Shown in pieces: positions 5,882 to 7,487 of a stretch of DNA of 7,487 nt. The DNA comes from Cyanobacteria bacterium T3Sed10_344R1. Its GTDB lineage: Bacteria; Cyanobacteriota; Cyanobacteriia; Phormidesmidales; Phormidesmidaceae. The translations under genes and the position numbers were made by a program. The stretch covers positions 1 to 7,487 of the forward strand of contig PXDR01000636.1 of assembly GCA_003566335.1 (NCBI GenBank), read 5' to 3'. Numbering within the stretch: the stretch's first letter is position 1; the number at the start of each line of letters is the position of its first letter. The notes below the pieces were generated by a model. It saw nothing but the letters and a program-made list of their open reading frames with translations, ran no database searches and was not told the DNA's origin.

Positions 5882-5947
5882 TTGAGTAGGGTGGGGCGTT
5901 CCTGAATACCCCAGCTAAGTTTGACTGATGACCTCAGCCTACTTCAA
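5882..5947. other. Possible structured RNA, three-stem junction
   Basis: Outer stem: TTGA-GTAGG (5882-5890) pairs with CCTAC-t-TCAA (5938-5947), nine pairs with one bulge. Inside it lie TGGGG/CCCCA (5892-5896 with 5909-5913, 12-nt loop) and CTGA/TCAG (5925-5928 with 5934-5937, 5-nt loop). The last stem abuts the outer stem directly. Stems this short can arise by chance, and the strand is undetermined. It is unlike any RNA family I recognise. Confidence 0.3.
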
Positions 5948-6118
5948 GCGAAAAAATCCGGCGGCGAAGCCAAGGACGACCTTTGCTGTAGCTAGAAATT
6001 TGGGTGGAAAGTCGGTAGACAGCCTTCTATCATATACGACGAATTCCGCCGGGTAGATTGCCTGAGTCTGTCCGCGCTGCTGCCGCCACAACAGGACGAA
6101 CCGGAACAGGTAGATTAG

Positions 6119-6138
6119 AGGGGACAAGCTGTGCCCCT
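6119..6138. repeat. Bulged hairpin in the TM2 gene leader region
   Basis: AGGGG-ACA (6119-6126) pairs with TGT-g-CCCCT (6130-6138), eight pairs with one bulged G and an AGC triloop. It ends 55 bases before the TM2 start codon, so it would fold in the 5' leader if transcription starts upstream. No T-run follows on the plus strand, so it is not a standard terminator. Confidence 0.4.
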
Positions 6139-6192
6139 GATCCTCTCTGTGGAACTAGGGCCTGTCCGTCTCACTTCTTTCGGCTGCTGCTC

Positions 6193-6603
6193 ATGGTGAA
6201 TTCATCGGCTAATTCCAAATCGGCCAGCTCCAGCAAAAATCGCAAAATTGCCATTGCCCTCGCCTTGGCAGGGGCACTCAAACCCACCCCCCTACCGCTG
6301 TCGGGCCTCCATAAGTTTTACTTGGGCCAGCCAATTTGGGGTGGGCTGTACCTACTGCTGTCCTGGACTCAAATTCCCCGAATTGCCTGTGCCATTGAGG
6401 GGGTCTGGTACCTGGCCCAGAGTGATGACCAGTTTGCCACCAGCCACGGCGGCACGGCAGTGATTCCGCCGACTGTTCAGCCTCAGCAGGTAGGAGCGGT
6501 CGCTGCCGCCCTGCGCGAGCTAGATCAGCTGCGCCAAGATGGGCTGATCTCAGAGTATGAATTTGAACAAAAACGTCGGGAACTGCTCGACCAGATTTCG
6601 TGA
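6193..6603 (+). CDS. Small TM2-domain membrane protein with SHOCT-like C-terminus
   Basis: This 136-residue protein starts with a polar, serine-rich tail (1-17) ending in the basic KNRK. A hydrophobic segment follows (about 18-38), then the TM2 signature GLHKFYLGQPIWGGLYLLL (38-56) and a second membrane stretch ending in IEGVWYL (69-75). The turn sequence SWTQIPRIACAIEGVWYL resembles cyanobacterial TM2 proteins. After a proline-rich linker, residues 105-136 (ALRELDQLRQDGLISEYEFEQKRRELLDQI) form an amphipathic SHOCT-like motif of the type thought to mediate oligomerisation. The protein is probably an inner or thylakoid membrane protein of unknown role. I chose the ATG at 6193 because the frame upstream, though open, encodes unlikely low-quality sequence; no ribosome site is visible. 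The first hydrophobic segment is interrupted by KPTPLP, which is odd for a membrane helix. The next gene follows 91 bp later on the same strand. Confidence 0.78.
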   Translation: MVNSSANSKSASSSKNRKIAIALALAGALKPTPLPLSGLHKFYLGQPIWGGLYLLLSWTQIPRIACAIEGVWYLAQSDDQFATSHGGTAVIPPTVQPQQVGAVAAALRELDQLRQDGLISEYEFEQKRRELLDQIS

Positions 6604-6615
6604 CAGATTTCGTGA
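6592..6615 (+). repeat. 12-bp tandem duplication spanning the TM2 stop codon
   Basis: CAGATTTCGTGA occurs twice back to back (6592-6603 and 6604-6615). The unit is the last three sense codons plus TGA, so the copy is in frame and gives a second identical stop. It looks like a replication-slippage duplication with no effect on the protein. Confidence 0.85.
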
Positions 6616-6680
6616 GCCATTACCTGTTTCAGGATTTAACCCCCGAGGATTCAGGCTCTGAGTATTCAAATATGAACGGT

Positions 6681-6686
6681 GGGAGG
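6681..6686 (+). promoter_or_regulatory. Strong ribosome binding site for a GTG start
   Basis: GGGAGG lies eight bases upstream of the GTG at 6695-6697. It is the clearest Shine-Dalgarno sequence in the window and fixes the start of the helix-hairpin-helix gene at a non-ATG codon. Confidence 0.75.
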
Positions 6687-6694
6687 ACAAGCCG

Positions 6695-7240
6695 GTGAAG
6701 TTTCCCCAGTGGGCCAAGCAGTTGGCTGGGCAGGTCACACCGCTGCGATCGCAGCTCCTCAACAACCCCTACTACCGATTTCAGTCGGCAGCGGAGGTGC
6801 AATTGGCTGCCAGTTTGGGCATTGCCATTGACCCCAACCAAGCCACCACCGACGACTGGCTGCGGCTCCCCGGACTGTCTATTCACCAAGCCCGGAGCCT
6901 GGTTGCCCTGCGTCAGGGCGGCGTTACCTTTCATGGGTTAGAGGATGTCGCTGCTGCCCTGGGGCTTTCCTTGGCCCAAGTACAGCCCTGGGCTCCGGTG
7001 CTGCAGTTCTGTTACTACGACCCCACCAGCCCCCTGCAAATCCAGCCGGTCAACCTCAACCGAGCTTCCGTCGAGCAACTGAGCCGGGTGCCCGCCATTG
7101 ATCTCTACTTGGCCCGAGCAATTGTCGCCGAGCGGCAGCATAGGGGCGCGTACCCCACCCTGGCTGCATTTCAGCAGCGCTTGAGACTCTCAGCCAACCT
7201 CACTGCCGAGCTGATGCACTATCTCCGCTGCTGGGATTGA
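6695..7240 (+). CDS. ComEA-like helix-hairpin-helix protein
   Basis: This 181-residue protein holds two helix-hairpin-helix units of the type found in ComEA and similar DNA-binding proteins. The first (about 52-90) has WLRLPGLSIHQARSLVALRQ followed by F-x-GLEDVAAALGL. The second (about 119-166) has VNLNRASVEQLSRVPAIDLYLARAIVAERQHRGAYPTLAAF. True ComEA has an N-terminal membrane anchor; this protein starts with KFPQWAKQLAGQV and has no hydrophobic segment, so a cytosolic location is more likely. In the second unit the usual P-G-I-G hairpin reads P-A-I-D, which should weaken binding to the DNA backbone; that unit may be structural. The start is the GTG with GGGAGG eight bases upstream. It ends three bases before the stop of the convergent signal peptidase gene. 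A DNA-related role is inferred; a role in competence is only possible. Confidence 0.82.
   Translation: MKFPQWAKQLAGQVTPLRSQLLNNPYYRFQSAAEVQLAASLGIAIDPNQATTDDWLRLPGLSIHQARSLVALRQGGVTFHGLEDVAAALGLSLAQVQPWAPVLQFCYYDPTSPLQIQPVNLNRASVEQLSRVPAIDLYLARAIVAERQHRGAYPTLAAFQQRLRLSANLTAELMHYLRCWD
6745..6752. repeat. HIP1 octamer GCGATCGC
   Basis: Exact copy near the start of the helix-hairpin-helix gene, encoding part of L-R-S-Q. Confidence 0.9.
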
Positions 7241-7243
7241 CCC

Positions 7244-7487
7244 CTAGCCCAGCGGGCCTAAGTGACTCACCGGCCAGAAACGAAACTGGGCATGGCCAAT
7301 CACGTTCTCAACCGGCAGTGGCCCCCAGACGTGGGAATCGTTGCTGTCGTTGCGGTTGTCGCCCAACACAAACACAGCGTCTGGCGGCACCGTCACGGGC
7401 TTCATCTCATAGCGAGGGGGAGCCAGTAGGTAGGTCTCAGCCAGGGGCTCACCATTGAGCCACACCTGTCCCTGGCTCACCCGCAGC
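7244..7487 (-). CDS. lepB: Signal peptidase I, C-terminal part (runs off the window)
   Basis: About 80 residues of the C-terminal end of a type I signal peptidase, the membrane-bound Ser/Lys protease that removes signal peptides from exported proteins. The diagnostic late box is intact: VLGDNRNDSNDSHVWGPLP, followed by VIGHAQFRFWP. Upstream, LRVSQGQVWLNGEPLAETYL matches the strand region before it. The frame stays open to the window edge (L-R before V-S-Q-G-Q), so the GTG at 7478-7480 is an internal valine, not a start. The catalytic serine and lysine and the membrane anchor lie outside this window and cannot be checked. The stop is TAG at 7244-7246, three bases past the stop of the convergent helix-hairpin-helix gene. 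Cyanobacteria often have two lepB paralogues; which one this is cannot be told. Confidence 0.92.
   Translation of the reverse strand, partial: LRVSQGQVWLNGEPLAETYLLAPPRYEMKPVTVPPDAVFVLGDNRNDSNDSHVWGPLPVENVIGHAQFRFWPVSHLGPLG

Larger units (their letters stand above)
5553..6192. other. 640-bp intergenic region with several dyads, no convincing gene
   Basis: Upstream of two diverging genes (J-domain protein to the left, TM2 protein to the right). It contains a cluster of ATCTAG palindromes (5664-5700), an 8-bp inverted repeat (5804-5831), a possible three-way-junction fold (5882-5947) and a bulged hairpin (6119-6138). Small open frames exist (plus 5762-5854, 30 codons; minus 5939-6127, 62 codons) but neither has a ribosome site or a recognisable product. 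It is long for a cyanobacterial gap and could host a small RNA. Confidence 0.6.

Noticed and set aside
5890..5953. Possible glutamine (glnA-type) riboswitch on the minus strand: GAAGTAGG followed by GGAACGC
   Set aside because: The 5' partner strand (a CGTTC-type segment) is absent upstream and the distance between the two motifs is too long, about 40 bases. The pieces are better explained by the local stem 5882-5947 or by chance.
6005..6016. GGAAAGTC resembling the conserved GAGGAAAGTCC of RNase P RNA
   Set aside because: No other conserved RNase P RNA segments appear nearby on this strand, and the match is short.
6058..6192. N-terminal extension of the TM2 gene from a TTG at 6058
   Set aside because: The 45 extra residues are Ala/Thr/Arg/Cys-rich and not protein-like for this family; the ATG at 6193 gives a normal TM2 protein.
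7245..7260. Small TAGCCC/GGGcCTA hairpin at the convergent gene ends
   Set aside because: It has only six pairs with a bulge, lies mostly in the final codons of the signal peptidase gene, and has no T-run on either strand; too weak to call a terminator.

Overview
The window looks like chromosomal DNA from a cyanobacterium. Four perfect copies of the HIP1 octamer GCGATCGC (1355, 3189, 3566, 6745) lie in 7.5 kb, where roughly 0.1 would be expected by chance. A DUF1825-type protein, a cyanobacterial-style TM2 protein and heptamer tandem repeats (CAACAGC type) point the same way. I cannot name a genus; the mix would suit a Leptolyngbya-like or related lineage. No mobile element, CRISPR array, tRNA or rRNA is visible.

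Layout. Positions 1-160 hold no gene but carry dense repeats: three small hairpins, a 7-bp tandem repeat, and a perfect 10-bp inverted repeat overlapping the stop codon of the first gene. Positions 161-2537 (minus strand) are a two-gene polyamine operon: an in-frame AdoMet decarboxylase-spermidine synthase fusion, followed 28 bp later by an agmatinase-family ureohydrolase. Positions 2538-2742 form a divergent regulatory region with a bulged hairpin of about 18 bp. Positions 2743-4206 (plus) encode an FAD amine or amino-acid oxidase. Positions 4240-5552 (minus) encode a J-domain/TPR protein followed by a DUF1825 protein. Positions 5553-6192 are a 640-bp gap without a convincing gene but with several dyads and one possible folded RNA. 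Positions 6193-7240 (plus) encode a TM2/SHOCT-like small membrane protein and a ComEA-like helix-hairpin-helix protein. The window ends inside a minus-strand signal peptidase I gene, of which only the C-terminal part is present.

How the genes fit together. Agmatinase would make putrescine from agmatine. The fused enzyme would make decarboxylated AdoMet and transfer its aminopropyl group to putrescine, giving spermidine. One transcript could therefore encode the whole agmatine-to-spermidine route. The divergent flavin oxidase could act on polyamines or on a different amine or amino acid; the sequence does not settle this. The remaining genes are housekeeping-like and not obviously related to polyamines. 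I did not find a clear new multi-gene system. The points most worth checking are the fused polyamine cassette with its divergent oxidase, the hairpin between them, and the structured 5.55-6.19 kb gap.
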